DNA of 64,000 bases from Ramlibacter sp. PS4R-6 (lineage in GTDB: Bacteria; Pseudomonadota; Gammaproteobacteria; Burkholderiales; Burkholderiaceae_C). Position numbers and translations under genes: made by a program. The stretch lies in NCBI RefSeq assembly GCF_037572775.1, contig NZ_JBBHKA010000001.1:3224001-3288000 (forward strand), written 5' to 3'. This document shows, in pieces, positions 1 through 11,887 of the stretch (positions are counted from its first letter, which is position 1; the number at the start of each line of letters is the position of its first letter). The notes under the pieces were generated by a model, which saw nothing but the letters and a program-made list of their open reading frames with translations, was not told the DNA's origin and ran no database searches.

Positions 1-227
1 GCGATGCGTCGCATGCGTGGGTGTCGGTCTACGTGCCTGGCGACGGCAGCACCGGCGACTGGCTCGACCTCGACCCCACCAACCGCCGCGTGCCGGGCGA
101 GGACTACGTCGTCCTCGCCACCGGCCGCGACTACTCCGACGTCTCGCCCATCCGTGGCGTGATCGATGGCGGCGCCAATCACCTCCTGCACGTAGCGGTC
201 ACCGTCACTCCTACAATCGCGGCCTGA
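1..227 (+). CDS. Transglutaminase-like protein, C-terminal fragment
   Basis: The 5' part lies outside the window; the frame enters at base 3 and stops with TGA at 225-227. About 74 residues are visible. They include [31 protein letters not shown] and a closing V-T-V-T-P run. This is the usual end of bacterial transglutaminase-like proteins: the His and Asp of the thiol-protease triad sit in the HAW and LDLDPTN segments, and the Cys would be upstream. The family is annotated as transglutaminase or cysteine protease-like, often in a cluster with circularly permuted ATP-grasp and alpha-E proteins, which cannot be checked here. The following RidA gene is 20 bases downstream on the same strand. 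Confidence 0.75.
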   Translation, partial: DASHAWVSVYVPGDGSTGDWLDLDPTNRRVPGEDYVVLATGRDYSDVSPIRGVIDGGANHLLHVAVTVTPTIAA

Positions 228-247
228 TTCAATCAGGAGAGTCCGTG

Positions 248-703
248 ATGAGCGTCTACGACAAGATCAAGCAGCTCGGCATCACCCTGCCGCCCGTCGC
301 CACCCCTGCCGCGGCCTACGTGCCCTTCGTGCAGACCGGCAACCTCGTGTTCATCTCCGGCCACATCGCCAAGAAGGACGGCAAGGCCTGGGTCGGCCAG
401 CTGGGCAAGACCATGCAGACCGAGGAAGCCAAGCAGGCCGCGCGCGCGATCGCCGTCGACCTGATGGGCACGCTGCAGGCCGCAGTGGGCGGCGACCTGA
501 ACAAGGTCAAGCGGATCGTCAAGGTGATGAGCCTGGTGAACTCCTCGCCGGATTTCACCGAGCAGCACCTGGTGACGAACGGCGCGAGCGAATTGCTCGG
601 TGAAGTGTTCGGCGACAAGGGCAAGCATGCGCGCAGCGCTTTCGGTGTCGCGCAGATCCCGATGGGGGCTTGCGTCGAGATTGAGTTGATCGCGGAAGTC
701 TGA
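248..703 (+). CDS. RidA family protein (YjgF/UK114)
   Basis: 151 residues, about the size of the longer RidA subgroup. The ATG at 248 follows AGGAGA at 235-240, and translation upstream of it does not resemble the family. Visible family marks are the N-terminal FVQTGNLVFISGHIAKKDGK segment, the central dimer/trimer helix region and the C-terminal IPMGACVEIELIAEV end, with an Arg shortly before it. RidA proteins hydrolyse reactive enamine/imine intermediates released by PLP enzymes, in the cytosol. This longer form belongs to a less characterised subgroup, so the exact substrate is not known. It is convergent with the acyl-CoA synthetase gene, with 85 bases between them. Confidence 0.85.
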   Translation: MSVYDKIKQLGITLPPVATPAAAYVPFVQTGNLVFISGHIAKKDGKAWVGQLGKTMQTEEAKQAARAIAVDLMGTLQAAVGGDLNKVKRIVKVMSLVNSSPDFTEQHLVTNGASELLGEVFGDKGKHARSAFGVAQIPMGACVEIELIAEV

Positions 704-788
704 CCCGGGCATCCGTTGGCAGGGGGCCGGGCTGGCGGCCGGCAAGGACTTTTCTCCTGCCTCCCCAGTCGGCAGACCGGAAACCCGC

Positions 789-3718
<2,930 letters not shown>

Positions 3719-3720
3719 CC

Positions 3721-4788
3721 ATGCTGACCGCAACGAAGAAGAACGAAGCGGCAGCGGCCGCCCAGGAGCAGAAGTCGGTGCCGATGACGATGATCAAGGC
3801 GCTGAATTCCGCGATGGACGTGATGATGGAGCGCGACCCGCGCGTGGTCGTGTTCGGCGAGGACGTCGGCTACTTCGGCGGCGTGTTCCGCGTCACCGAG
3901 AACCTGCAGAACAAGTTCGGCAAGCACCGCTGCTTCGACGCGCCGATCTCCGAAGGCGGCCTTGTGGGCGCGGGCGTGGGCATGGCCGCTTACGGCCTGC
4001 GGCCCATCGTCGAGATCCAGTTCGCCGACTACTTCTACCCGGCGTCGGACCAGATCGTGTCCGAGGCCGCGCGCCTGCGCTATCGCAGCGCTGGCGACTT
4101 CACCTGCCCCATGGTGATCCGCATGCCCTGCGGCGGCGGCATCTACGGCGGGCAGACGCACTCGCAGTCGCCCGAGGCGCTCTTCACGCACGTGTGCGGC
4201 ATCCGCACCGTGATGCCGAGCAACCCGTACGACGCCAAGGGCCTCTTGATCTCGTGCATCGAGAACGACGACCCGGTGATCTTCCTGGAGCCCAAGCGCC
4301 TGTACAACGGCCCGTTCGACGGCCACCACGACCGGCCGGTGGTGCCGTGGTCCAAGCACCCGATGGGCAACGTGCCCGAGGGCTACTACACCGTGCCGCT
4401 GGACAAGGCTTTCACCTTCCGCGAAGGCAAGGAGCTCACGATGATCACCTACGGCACGATGGTGTGGGTGGCCGAGGCCGCCGCTCGCGAGACGGGCATC
4501 GACGCCGAGATCATCGACCTGCGGTCGATCTGGCCGATGGACCTGGACGCGATCATCGACTCGGTGAAGAAGACGGGGCGCTGCGTGATCGTGCATGAAG
4601 CGACGCGCACCAGCGGCTTCGGCGCCGAGCTGCTCTCGATCATCCAGGAGAACTGCTTCTACCACCTCGAGGCGCCCATCGAGCGCGTGACGGGCTGGGA
4701 CACGCCTTACCCGCACGCGCAGGAATGGGCCTACTTCCCCACGCCGCAGCGCGTGGGCGAAGCGATGAAGCGCGCGATGGAGGGCTGA
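3721..4788 (+). CDS. bkdA2: Branched-chain 2-oxoacid dehydrogenase E1 subunit beta
   Basis: 355 residues. The ATG at 3721 lies 2 bases after the E1 alpha stop, so translation is probably coupled. It forms the alpha2beta2 E1 heterotetramer and supplies the catalytic Glu that activates ThDP. The family signature VVVFGEDVGYFGGVFRVT is near residue 40, followed by DAPISEGGLVGAGVGMA, IQFADYFYPASDQIVSEAA and a C-terminal transketolase domain with IDLRSIWPMD and VHEATRTSGFGAE. The first about 20 residues are Ala/Gln-rich and probably disordered. The next gene, E2, starts 3 bases after the stop. Confidence 0.96.
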   Translation: MLTATKKNEAAAAAQEQKSVPMTMIKALNSAMDVMMERDPRVVVFGEDVGYFGGVFRVTENLQNKFGKHRCFDAPISEGGLVGAGVGMAAYGLRPIVEIQFADYFYPASDQIVSEAARLRYRSAGDFTCPMVIRMPCGGGIYGGQTHSQSPEALFTHVCGIRTVMPSNPYDAKGLLISCIENDDPVIFLEPKRLYNGPFDGHHDRPVVPWSKHPMGNVPEGYYTVPLDKAFTFREGKELTMITYGTMVWVAEAAARETGIDAEIIDLRSIWPMDLDAIIDSVKKTGRCVIVHEATRTSGFGAELLSIIQENCFYHLEAPIERVTGWDTPYPHAQEWAYFPTPQRVGEAMKRAMEG

Positions 4789-4791
4789 GCG

Positions 4792-6123
4792 ATGGGAACC
4801 TATGTGATCCGCACACCCGACATCGGCGAAGGCATCGCCGAAGTGGAACTGGTCGCCTGGCATGTGAAGCCGGGCGACGACGTGAAAGAAGACCAGGTGC
4901 TCGCCGACGTGATGACGGACAAGGCGACGGTCGAAATTCCTTCGCCCGTGAACGGCAAGGTGACGGAGCTGATGACCGAAGTCGGCAAAACGATCTCGGT
5001 CGGCGCCGTGCTGATCCGGCTGGAAGTCGAAGGCGCGGGCAACGAGAAGGTGAGCGACAAGAAAGTTGTCGCCCCGGCGGAGGCCGGGGCCCAGCGTCTT
5101 TCAACGCCGCCCGAAAAGCCACTGGATCCCGGCGGAGTTCACCCCGGCGCAGGCCGGGGCCGGGACGACAAGGCGGATGACGAGCCGCCGCCACCCCCCG
5201 CGAAGCGCCCTCCCGTCCACGCCCCCGTCGCCATGCGCCCCGCCGGCGAGAAGCCCATCGCCTCTCCCGCCGTGCGCCGCAAGGCGTGGGAGCTGGGCAT
5301 CGAGCTGCAGTTCGTGCATGGCAGCGGTCCCTCGGGCCGCATCACGCAGCAGGACCTGGACGTCTACCTGGCCACGCGCGGCCAGTCCGTGAAGCCCGGC
5401 GGCGGCGCGACGTACGCCGAGCGCCACGAAGAAACCGAAGTGCCCGTCATCGGCCTGCGCCGCAAGATCGCGCAGAAGATGCAGGAGGCCAAGCGCCGCA
5501 TCCCGCACTTCAGCTACGTCGAGGAGATCGACGTCACCGAGCTCGAAGCCCTGCGCGCGCGCCTGAACGCGAAGTACGGCGCCGAGCGCGGCAAGCTCAC
5601 CGTGCTGCCGATGCTCGCGCGCGCCGTGGTGCTCGCGGTGCGCGACTTCCCGATGATGAACGCGCGCTTCGACGACGACGCGGGCGTGGTGACACGCTTC
5701 GGCGCCGTGCACCTGGGCATGGCCGCGCAGACGCTCAACGGCCTGATGGTGCCGGTGATCCGCCATGCGGAGGCGATGGACCTGTGGGCGTTCGCGAAGG
5801 AAGTCGCGCGCCTGGCCGAGGCCGCGAAGTCCGGCAAGGCTTCGCGCGACGAGCTGCAAGGCTCCACGATCACGATCTCTTCGCTCGGCCCGCTGGGCGG
5901 CATCGTGACCACGCCCGTCATCAACCATCCCGAGGTGGCGATCATCGGCGTGAACCGCATCGTCGAGCGGCCCGTCTTCAAGGAAGGCCATGTCGTCGCG
6001 CGCAAGCTGATGAACCTGTCGTCGTCGTTCGACCACCGCGTGGTCGACGGCATGGACGCGGCAGAATTCATCCAGGCGGTCCGCGCGCTGCTCGAGGCGC
6101 CGGCGATGCTCTTCGTTGAATGA
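4792..6123 (+). CDS. bkdB: Branched-chain 2-oxoacid dehydrogenase E2, dihydrolipoyl acyltransferase
   Basis: 443 residues. It accepts the acyl group from E1 on a lipoyl-lysine, passes it to CoA and forms the complex core. Domains: one lipoyl domain (about 1-80, lipoyl Lys44 in [10 protein letters not shown]); a linker (about 85-145); a peripheral-subunit-binding domain (about 148-182, with [13 protein letters not shown] and GRITQQDL); and a catalytic domain with [14 protein letters not shown], catalytic His at about 415. The linker is odd: about 35 residues from about 92 are encoded by a palindromic DNA repeat (5066-5171) that keeps the frame. The stop TGA is at 6121-6123, followed closely by E3. 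Confidence 0.95.
   Translation: MGTYVIRTPDIGEGIAEVELVAWHVKPGDDVKEDQVLADVMTDKATVEIPSPVNGKVTELMTEVGKTISVGAVLIRLEVEGAGNEKVSDKKVVAPAEAGAQRLSTPPEKPLDPGGVHPGAGRGRDDKADDEPPPPPAKRPPVHAPVAMRPAGEKPIASPAVRRKAWELGIELQFVHGSGPSGRITQQDLDVYLATRGQSVKPGGGATYAERHEETEVPVIGLRRKIAQKMQEAKRRIPHFSYVEEIDVTELEALRARLNAKYGAERGKLTVLPMLARAVVLAVRDFPMMNARFDDDAGVVTRFGAVHLGMAAQTLNGLMVPVIRHAEAMDLWAFAKEVARLAEAAKSGKASRDELQGSTITISSLGPLGGIVTTPVINHPEVAIIGVNRIVERPVFKEGHVVARKLMNLSSSFDHRVVDGMDAAEFIQAVRALLEAPAMLFVE
5066..5171. repeat. REP-like palindromic element inside the bkdB coding sequence
   Basis: The two ends are inverted: reading inward, both begin TTGTCG(C/T)CCCGGC. Next to each end sits a GC hairpin: GCCCCGGC/GCCGGGGC at 5071-5090 and CCCCGGC/GCCGGGG at 5142-5159. 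The second is part of a 19-base string, 5141-5159, that recurs exactly at 12814-12832 between two other genes. The element is read through in frame as part of the E2 linker. This layout resembles the bacterial imperfect palindromic repeats usually found between genes. Confidence 0.72.
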
Positions 6124-6130
6124 CGGTCGA

Positions 6131-7525
6131 ATGAAGAAACTGCAAACCACACTGCTCGTCATCGGGGGCGGGCCGGCCGGCTACGTGTGCGGCATCCGCG
6201 CGGCGCAGCTGGGTGTCCCGACCATCCTCGTCGAAGGCGAGCGCCTGGGCGGCACCTGCCTGAACATCGGCTGCATCCCGTCGAAGGCGATGATCCACGC
6301 CGCCGAGGAGTTCGAGAAGGCCAGGCACTTCGCCAACAACTCGCCGCTGGGCATCAGGGCTTCGGCGCCCACCATCGCCATCGAGCAGACGGTGAAGTGG
6401 AAGGACGGCATCGTCGGCAAGCTCACCAGCGGCGTGGGCACGCTGCTCAAGAAGTACGGCGCGCAGGTCGTCGAGGGCTGGGCCACGGTGCTCGACGGCA
6501 AGACGGTGGAAGTGAAGTCCGGCAACGACGTCACCCGCATCCAGTGCCAGCACCTCGTCATCGCCACGGGGTCCGTTCCCACGGAGCTGCCGTTCATGCC
6601 GTTCGGCGGCGACGTGATCTCGTCGACCGAAGCGCTGTCGCCGAAAGAGTTGCCGAAGCGCCTGGTCGTCGTGGGTGCGGGCTACATCGGCCTGGAGCTG
6701 GGCATGGCTTACCGCAAGCTCGGCTGCGAAGTGGCCGTCGTCGAGGCGACGCAGCGCGTGCTGCCCGCCTACGACGAGGAGCTGACGCGCCCTGTCCTCG
6801 CCGCGATCAAGAAGCAGGGCATCGTGCTGCACCTGGGCTGCAGCGTGGAAGGCATGGCCGAGACCGGCAAGCGCCTGCGCGTGCGTTCGAGCCAGGCCGA
6901 CGAGTTCGCCCTGCCCGCCGACCAGGTGCTGGTGGCCGTCGGCCGCAAGCCGCGCACGGAGGGCTTCGGGCTGGAGAGCCTGGGCCTGGACATGGCCGGC
7001 CGCGCGATCAAGGTCGACGACCAGTGCCGCACCTCCATGCGCGACGTCTGGGCGATCGGCGACGTGAGCGGCGAGCCCATGCTGGCGCACCGCGGCATGG
7101 CGCAAGGCGAGATGGTCGCGGAGATCGTCGCGGGCAAGCGGCGCCGGTTCGCGCCCGCGTCGATTCCGGCGGTGTGCTTCACCGATCCGGAAGTCGTCGT
7201 CTCGGGCCTGTCGCCGTCGCAGGCGCAGGAAGCGGGGCTGGATGTCATCACCGGCACCTTCCCCTTCATGGCCAACGGCCGCGCGATGACGCTGGAATCC
7301 ACCGACGGTTTCGTGCGCGTGGTCGCGCGCAAGGACAACCACCTCATCGTGGGCTGGCAGGCCGTGGGGCGCGCGGTGTCGGAGCTGGCCGCGGCGTTCT
7401 CGCAATCGCTGGAGATGGGCGCGACGCTCGAAGACGTGGGCCACACGATCCACGCGCACCCGACGCTGGGCGAGGCGGTGCAGGAGTCGGCGCTGCGTGC
7501 CCTGGGGCACGCGCTGCACATCTAG
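6131..7525 (+). CDS. lpdV: Dihydrolipoyl dehydrogenase (E3) of the branched-chain complex
   Basis: 464 residues from the ATG at 6131. A TTG at 6116 in the same frame would add five residues and overlap bkdB. It reoxidises dihydrolipoamide with FAD and NAD+. Visible are the FAD Rossmann motif VIGGGPAGY (about 10-18), the redox-active disulfide [13 protein letters not shown] with Cys43 and Cys48, the NAD-binding [10 protein letters not shown], the second FAD motif [15 protein letters not shown], and the C-terminal catalytic [13 protein letters not shown], where His and Glu form the base. Last gene of the bkd operon. Its TAG shares the four bases CTAG (7522-7525) with the stop codon of the convergent TPR gene. 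Confidence 0.95.
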   Translation: MKKLQTTLLVIGGGPAGYVCGIRAAQLGVPTILVEGERLGGTCLNIGCIPSKAMIHAAEEFEKARHFANNSPLGIRASAPTIAIEQTVKWKDGIVGKLTSGVGTLLKKYGAQVVEGWATVLDGKTVEVKSGNDVTRIQCQHLVIATGSVPTELPFMPFGGDVISSTEALSPKELPKRLVVVGAGYIGLELGMAYRKLGCEVAVVEATQRVLPAYDEELTRPVLAAIKKQGIVLHLGCSVEGMAETGKRLRVRSSQADEFALPADQVLVAVGRKPRTEGFGLESLGLDMAGRAIKVDDQCRTSMRDVWAIGDVSGEPMLAHRGMAQGEMVAEIVAGKRRRFAPASIPAVCFTDPEVVVSGLSPSQAQEAGLDVITGTFPFMANGRAMTLESTDGFVRVVARKDNHLIVGWQAVGRAVSELAAAFSQSLEMGATLEDVGHTIHAHPTLGEAVQESALRALGHALHI

Positions 7526-8064
7526 AACTCGGTCGACAGCTCGCTGCGGTCCTGCAGGATCCGCGCGATGAGTTCCTGCAGTTCCAGGTTGCCCGGCGCG
7601 TGCTGCAGGCCCTCGCGGGCGAGCTTCACCGCCTCGTCGTGGTTGCCCACGGCCCACATCAGTTGCACCACGTGCTGCCAGGCCGGCAGGTAATTCGGCC
7701 GCTCGTGCGTGACGGCGCGGAATTGCTTCAACGCCTCCAGCGGCTGGCCCATGTCGCGCCGGGCCAGCGCCAGCTGGCAGCGCGCCTGGTACAGGGCGGG
7801 GTCCAGCCGCAACGCGAATTCGAAGCTCTCGATCGCATCGGCCACCTGCCCGATGCGGCGCTGCAGGCAGCCGTAGTTGAACCAGAGGTCGGGGCGCTCT
7901 TCGTCCGTGAGCAGCGCGAGCTGGTAGCAGCGCATGGCCTCGCTGGTGCGTCCCGCGCCGGCATAGATGGCGGCCTGGCGGCCGAGGGCGGCGACGTCGG
8001 CCGGGTCGGGCTCCGGCGGCAGCGAGCGCCGCGGCGGCTGCGAGTGCCTGAAATTCAACACCAT
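7522..8064 (-). CDS. Tetratricopeptide-repeat protein
   Basis: 180 residues, with no signal peptide or membrane segment. At least three helical TPR units can be read: about 27-60 ([20 protein letters not shown]), 61-95 ([29 protein letters not shown] with spacing 34), and 96-165 ([20 protein letters not shown] and [19 protein letters not shown]). TPR arrays bind partner peptides; the partner here is unknown. The C-terminus EQSTEF-like acidic tail overlaps the end of the convergent E3 gene by 4 bases. It stands alone, with the response regulator gene 61 bases downstream on the same strand. Confidence 0.8.
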   Translation of the reverse strand: MVLNFRHSQPPRRSLPPEPDPADVAALGRQAAIYAGAGRTSEAMRCYQLALLTDEERPDLWFNYGCLQRRIGQVADAIESFEFALRLDPALYQARCQLALARRDMGQPLEALKQFRAVTHERPNYLPAWQHVVQLMWAVGNHDEAVKLAREGLQHAPGNLELQELIARILQDRSELSTEF

Positions 8065-8125
8065 GCCGCCAATCTAGGCCCAAGCACCCCCCGGGCACAT
8101 CCTGCATTCGCAGGGTATCCGGCCC

Positions 8126-8764
8126 TCAGCCGGGGTTGTAGTAACCCTGCTGGACGGCGTAGGCGGTGATTTCCGCCGCATTGCGCAGCGAAAACTTCTC
8201 CATGAAGTTCTGGCGGTGGGTGCGCACGGTGGCCACGCTCAGCTCCAGCAGCTCGGCGATTTCCTTGTTGGCCAGGCCGCGCGCCACCAGCGACATGATC
8301 TCCTGCTCGCGCGGCGTGGGCGCCGGGCCGGTGGGCGCCTCGGGCTTGAAGACCTGCGCGATGCGGCGGCTGACGTATTGCCGCCCGGCCAGCACCGCCT
8401 GCACCGCGGAGAGCAGCTCGCTGGTGTCTTCGCTCTTGTGCATGTAGCCGTCGGCGCCGGCGGCGAGCGCCTGCCTGACGGAATGCGGCGACAAATCGCC
8501 GGTGAGCACCAGCACCTTCACCGCGTCGCCGGCGGCCGCCTTGACCGCCGACGCCACCTCCACGCCGTGCTTGCCGGGCAGGCCCAGGTCCAGCATCAGC
8601 AGGTGCGGCCGCGCCTCGCGCACCATGCCTTCGACCAGGCGCCCGTCGCCCGTCTCGGCCACCACCTGCAGCAGCGGCTGCGTGGCCAGGAGCATCTTGA
8701 GTCCCTCGCGCAACAGCACGTGGTCCTCGGCAATGACGATGCGTGTGGGTTCGCCCATCGACAT
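8126..8764 (-). CDS. LuxR/NarL-type response regulator
   Basis: 212 residues from the ATG at 8764; a second ATG two codons later (8758) is equally possible. The longer frame to 8875 is rejected because the domain begins at IVIAEDH. The receiver domain (about 8-125) has the acidic pair E13/D14, phospho-acceptor Asp59 in LLMLDLGLPG and the conserved Lys in YMHKSED. The C-terminal LuxR helix-turn-helix (about 148-205) shows TPREQEIMSLVARGLANKEI and VATVRTHRQNFMEKF. Phosphorylation should lead to DNA binding. It is divergent, by only 31 bases, from the binding protein and histidine kinase genes at 8796-11887, so the kinase there is the likely partner. Confidence 0.9.
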   Translation of the reverse strand: MSMGEPTRIVIAEDHVLLREGLKMLLATQPLLQVVAETGDGRLVEGMVREARPHLLMLDLGLPGKHGVEVASAVKAAAGDAVKVLVLTGDLSPHSVRQALAAGADGYMHKSEDTSELLSAVQAVLAGRQYVSRRIAQVFKPEAPTGPAPTPREQEIMSLVARGLANKEIAELLELSVATVRTHRQNFMEKFSLRNAAEITAYAVQQGYYNPG

Positions 8765-8795
8765 GCATACTAGCCACAACAGCCGAGCTGCGCCA

Positions 8796-10073
8796 ATGCC
8801 CGCCGTCGTCCCCGCATTCCTCCTCGCCTTCGCGCTCCTGCTGGCGCCGCTGGCCCGGGCAGCCACCGAGATCACCTTCCATTACCCCATCGCCGTCGGC
8901 GGCCCGGTCGCCAAGACCATGACGCGGCTGGTGGAGGACTTCGAGCGCGAGCACCCGGACATCAAGGTGCGGCCGATCTACACCGGCACCTACCGGGAGT
9001 CGCTCGCCAAGTCGCTCACCGCGCACCGCAGCGGCAACCCGCCGGACGTCGCCGTGCTGTTCGCGGTGGACATCTACACGCTGATCGACGCCGAGGCCAT
9101 CGTCCCCTTCGACGAGCTGCTGCCCGCGGGCGAGCGCGCCTGGCTCGAAAGTTTCTACCCCGCGTTCATGGCCAACAGCCGCGCCGCCGGCAAGACCTGG
9201 GGCATCCCGTTCCAGCGCTCGACCATCCTGCTGTACTGGAACAAGCGGCTGTTCCGCGAAGCCGGGCTCGATGCGAACCGCCCGCCCCAGGACTGGGCGC
9301 AGATGGTGGCCTACGCCAGGCGCCTGACGCAGCGCGACGACGGCGGCAAGGTCACGCGCTGGGGCCTGCTCATCCCCTCCTCCGGCTTCCCCTACTGGCT
9401 GTTCCAGGGTTTGGTGACGGCCAACGGCGGCTCGCTCATGAACGCCACGGGCACGAAGACATCGTTCGACCAGCCGGCCGTCGTCGACGCGCTGCGGTTC
9501 TGGGTGGACCTGTCCAAGCGCGAGCAGGCGCACCCCACCGGCATCGTGGAGTGGGGCACGACGCCCACGCAGTTCGCCGAAGGCAAGGCCGCGATGATCT
9601 GGACGACGAGCGGCAACTTCCGCGACCTGCGCGGCAAGGTCGGCGAGGACCTGGGCGTCGCGATGCTGCCCGCCAAGGTGCAGCGCGGCTCGCCCACCGG
9701 CGGTGGCAACTTCTACATCTTCCGCAAGAGCCCGCCGGCGAAGCAGCGCGCGGCGCTGACGTTCGTGCGCTGGATGGTGTCGCCCGAGCGCACGGCGCAA
9801 TGGAGCATCGACTCGGGCTACATCGCGGTGAGCCCCAAGGCCTGGGAGACGCCCGCGATGAAGGCACACCTGGCGCAGTTCCCGCAGGCCGCCGTGGCAC
9901 GCGACCAGCTCCCGGTGGCGGCGCAGGAGCTGTCGACGCACGAGAATCAGCGCGTCACGCGCACGCTCAATGCGGGGCTTGCCGCAGCGCTCAACGGCGC
10001 CAAGACGCCCGAGCAGGCGATGCGTGACGCGCAGGCCGAGGCGATGCGCATCCTGCTGCCCTACCAGCGGTGA
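8796..10073 (+). CDS. Periplasmic solute-binding protein, ABC family 1 (UgpB-like)
   Basis: 425 residues with a clear signal peptide (about 1-22, cleaved after LARA). The fold is that of the family 1 extracellular solute-binding proteins that bind sugars and glycerol-3-phosphate. Seen are TEITFHYPIAVGGPVAKTMT, FEREHPDIKVRPIYTGTYRE, PPDVAVLFAVD, GIPFQRSTILLYWNKRLF and PTGGGNFYIFRKS. No ABC permease or ATPase gene lies nearby. The next gene is a CHASE-like sensor kinase starting 2 bases after this stop, and a LuxR response regulator is divergent upstream. The protein may therefore present a ligand to the kinase rather than feed a transporter. That role is inferred from context only. Confidence 0.88.
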   Translation: MPAVVPAFLLAFALLLAPLARAATEITFHYPIAVGGPVAKTMTRLVEDFEREHPDIKVRPIYTGTYRESLAKSLTAHRSGNPPDVAVLFAVDIYTLIDAEAIVPFDELLPAGERAWLESFYPAFMANSRAAGKTWGIPFQRSTILLYWNKRLFREAGLDANRPPQDWAQMVAYARRLTQRDDGGKVTRWGLLIPSSGFPYWLFQGLVTANGGSLMNATGTKTSFDQPAVVDALRFWVDLSKREQAHPTGIVEWGTTPTQFAEGKAAMIWTTSGNFRDLRGKVGEDLGVAMLPAKVQRGSPTGGGNFYIFRKSPPAKQRAALTFVRWMVSPERTAQWSIDSGYIAVSPKAWETPAMKAHLAQFPQAAVARDQLPVAAQELSTHENQRVTRTLNAGLAAALNGAKTPEQAMRDAQAEAMRILLPYQR

Positions 10074-10075
10074 CC

Positions 10076-11887
10076 ATGCGCAAATTGCCCTGGAAGTCAC
10101 GCGCGGCCCTGTATGGCATCCCGTTGGTCGTGCTCGTGCTTGCCGGCGCCGTGTCGTGGTGGGGCTGGAACCGCGAGCGCCGCGACATCGAGGCGCAACT
10201 TCAGGCCGACTTCGACACGCGCTTCCGCGAGACGGTCGGCCTCTTCCGGGAGCGCATGCTGGCCTACGAGCAGGCACTGCATGCGACGCACGGCCTCTTC
10301 GCGTCGAAGGCCGACGTGCAGCGCGGCGACTTCCAGGCCTTCGTGGGCAGCATGCGCATCCAGACGCACCCGGGGCTGCTGGGCCTGGGCTACTCCGTGC
10401 GCGTGCCCGCATCGCAGCGCGCAGCGCACGAGAGCAAAGTGCGCGCGCAAGGCTTCCCGCAGTACGCGATCCGCCCTGGCACACCACGGGAGGAGTACAC
10501 GGCCTCGCTCTACTTCGAGCCGTCGGCGCTCACGGCGCTGAGCACGCTGGGCTCGGACTTCTACGCCGAGCCGTCGCGCCGCCACGCGATGGAAGCCGCG
10601 CGCGACAACGGCTCCATCGCCATCTCCAACAAGATCAAGCTGCCCGAGGAAGACGCGCAGGAGGTGCAGGCCGGCTACCGCATCTTCATGCCGGTCTACG
10701 GCGGCGCCGCCGCGCCGGCGACGGTGGAGGAAAGGCGCCGGCGCCTCACGGGCTGGATCTACGCCGCCTTCAGCATGGACGGCCTGATGAGCAACATCCT
10801 CGGCGAGCGCGCCAACATCGACGTGCAGGTGTACGACGGCGGCGTGGGCGAAGGCGACGACGTGGAGATCGTGAGCGACCGCGTCGGTGGCGAGTCCTCG
10901 CTGAAGCTGCTCAAGGCATCGCAGAAGGTGCAGGTGGGCGGCTATTCATGGACGCTCACGGCGCAGTCGCTGCCGAATTTCACGACGCCGATCGCCGCAA
11001 GCAAGCTGCAGCTGGTGGCGCGCATCGGCGCGGTGGCGAGCGTGCTGCTGGCCGTCCTGGCGTGGGCCTTGATCCGCCGCCGCATCCGCGCGCGCATCGC
11101 CGACGAGGAACTGCGCGCCGCGAAGGAACACGCCGAAGCCGCCAGCCAGGCCAAGACGCGCTTCCTCGCCGCGGCCAGCCACGACCTGCGCCAGCCGGTG
11201 CAGGCGCTGGGCCTGTTCGCCGCGACGCTGCAGGCGATGGCGCGGCTGCCCCAGGTGCGCGGCGAGGAGATCGGCGCGGTCGCGTCGCGGCTGCAGCTGG
11301 CGCTGCAAGGGTTGGGGCGGCTGCTCAATGGCCTGTTCGACCTGTCGGGGCTGGACAACGGGACGGTGACGGTGAACCGCCGCGTGGTCGCCGTGAGCGA
11401 CATGCTGGCCGAGGTGCAGACCGCGTTCGCGGGGCCTGCTGCTGCGAAAGGCTTGCGCCTGCACGTGCGCGCCGCCCGCAACGTGTGGGTGGACACCGAC
11501 CCGATGATCGCCGGCCGCATCCTGTCCAACCTGGTGGCGAACGCGTTGCGCTACACGAGCAAGGGCGGCGTGCTCGTCGGTTGCCGCAGGCGCGGCGCGC
11601 TGCTGGAGCTGCGGGTGGTCGACACCGGCATCGGCATCCCGCCCGCGGAGCAGGCCCGCATCTTTGCCGAGTTCTACCAGGTGGAAGGCGTGTCGCGCGA
11701 GCGCGAAGGCGGCATGGGCCTGGGGCTCGCGATCGCGCAACGTTCGGCGCAGCTGCTGGGCGCGAAGATCGCCGTGCAGTCGACGCCGGGACGCGGTTCC
11801 TGCTTTTCGTTCGCGCTGCCGGTGGTGCCCGGGCCTCAGGCCGAGGCCATGCGCCGCGAGATGAGCGACGCCAGCCTGCCCGCATAG
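10076..11887 (+). CDS. Sensor histidine kinase with periplasmic CHASE-like domain
   Basis: 603 residues from ATG 10076; a GTG at 10070 would overlap the previous stop. Order: membrane segment about 11-28, periplasmic sensor domain about 35-300 of CHASE type (QALHATHGLFASK, GLLGLGYSVRVP, ALSTLGSDFYAEP, GYRIFMPVYGG), membrane segment about 305-323, a short coiled coil, HisKA with FLAAASHDLRQPVQALGLFA (His369), then the ATPase domain with NLVANALRYTSKG, DTGIGIPP and GMGLGLAIA. It should autophosphorylate and signal to the LuxR regulator encoded at 8126-8764. CHASE domains bind small molecules in the periplasm. The 3' end overlaps the convergent EamA gene by 52 bases, which is unusually long. Confidence 0.92.
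   Translation: MRKLPWKSRAALYGIPLVVLVLAGAVSWWGWNRERRDIEAQLQADFDTRFRETVGLFRERMLAYEQALHATHGLFASKADVQRGDFQAFVGSMRIQTHPGLLGLGYSVRVPASQRAAHESKVRAQGFPQYAIRPGTPREEYTASLYFEPSALTALSTLGSDFYAEPSRRHAMEAARDNGSIAISNKIKLPEEDAQEVQAGYRIFMPVYGGAAAPATVEERRRRLTGWIYAAFSMDGLMSNILGERANIDVQVYDGGVGEGDDVEIVSDRVGGESSLKLLKASQKVQVGGYSWTLTAQSLPNFTTPIAASKLQLVARIGAVASVLLAVLAWALIRRRIRARIADEELRAAKEHAEAASQAKTRFLAAASHDLRQPVQALGLFAATLQAMARLPQVRGEEIGAVASRLQLALQGLGRLLNGLFDLSGLDNGTVTVNRRVVAVSDMLAEVQTAFAGPAAAKGLRLHVRAARNVWVDTDPMIAGRILSNLVANALRYTSKGGVLVGCRRRGALLELRVVDTGIGIPPAEQARIFAEFYQVEGVSREREGGMGLGLAIAQRSAQLLGAKIAVQSTPGRGSCFSFALPVVPGPQAEAMRREMSDASLPA

Noticed and set aside
4792..6123. bkdB as a broken gene because of the inserted repeat
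   Set aside because: The frame is intact and the lipoyl, binding and catalytic domains are all complete.
6068..8107. Long minus-strand frame opposite the lipoamide dehydrogenase gene
   Set aside because: Antisense of lpdV; only its upper part touches the TPR gene, in another frame.
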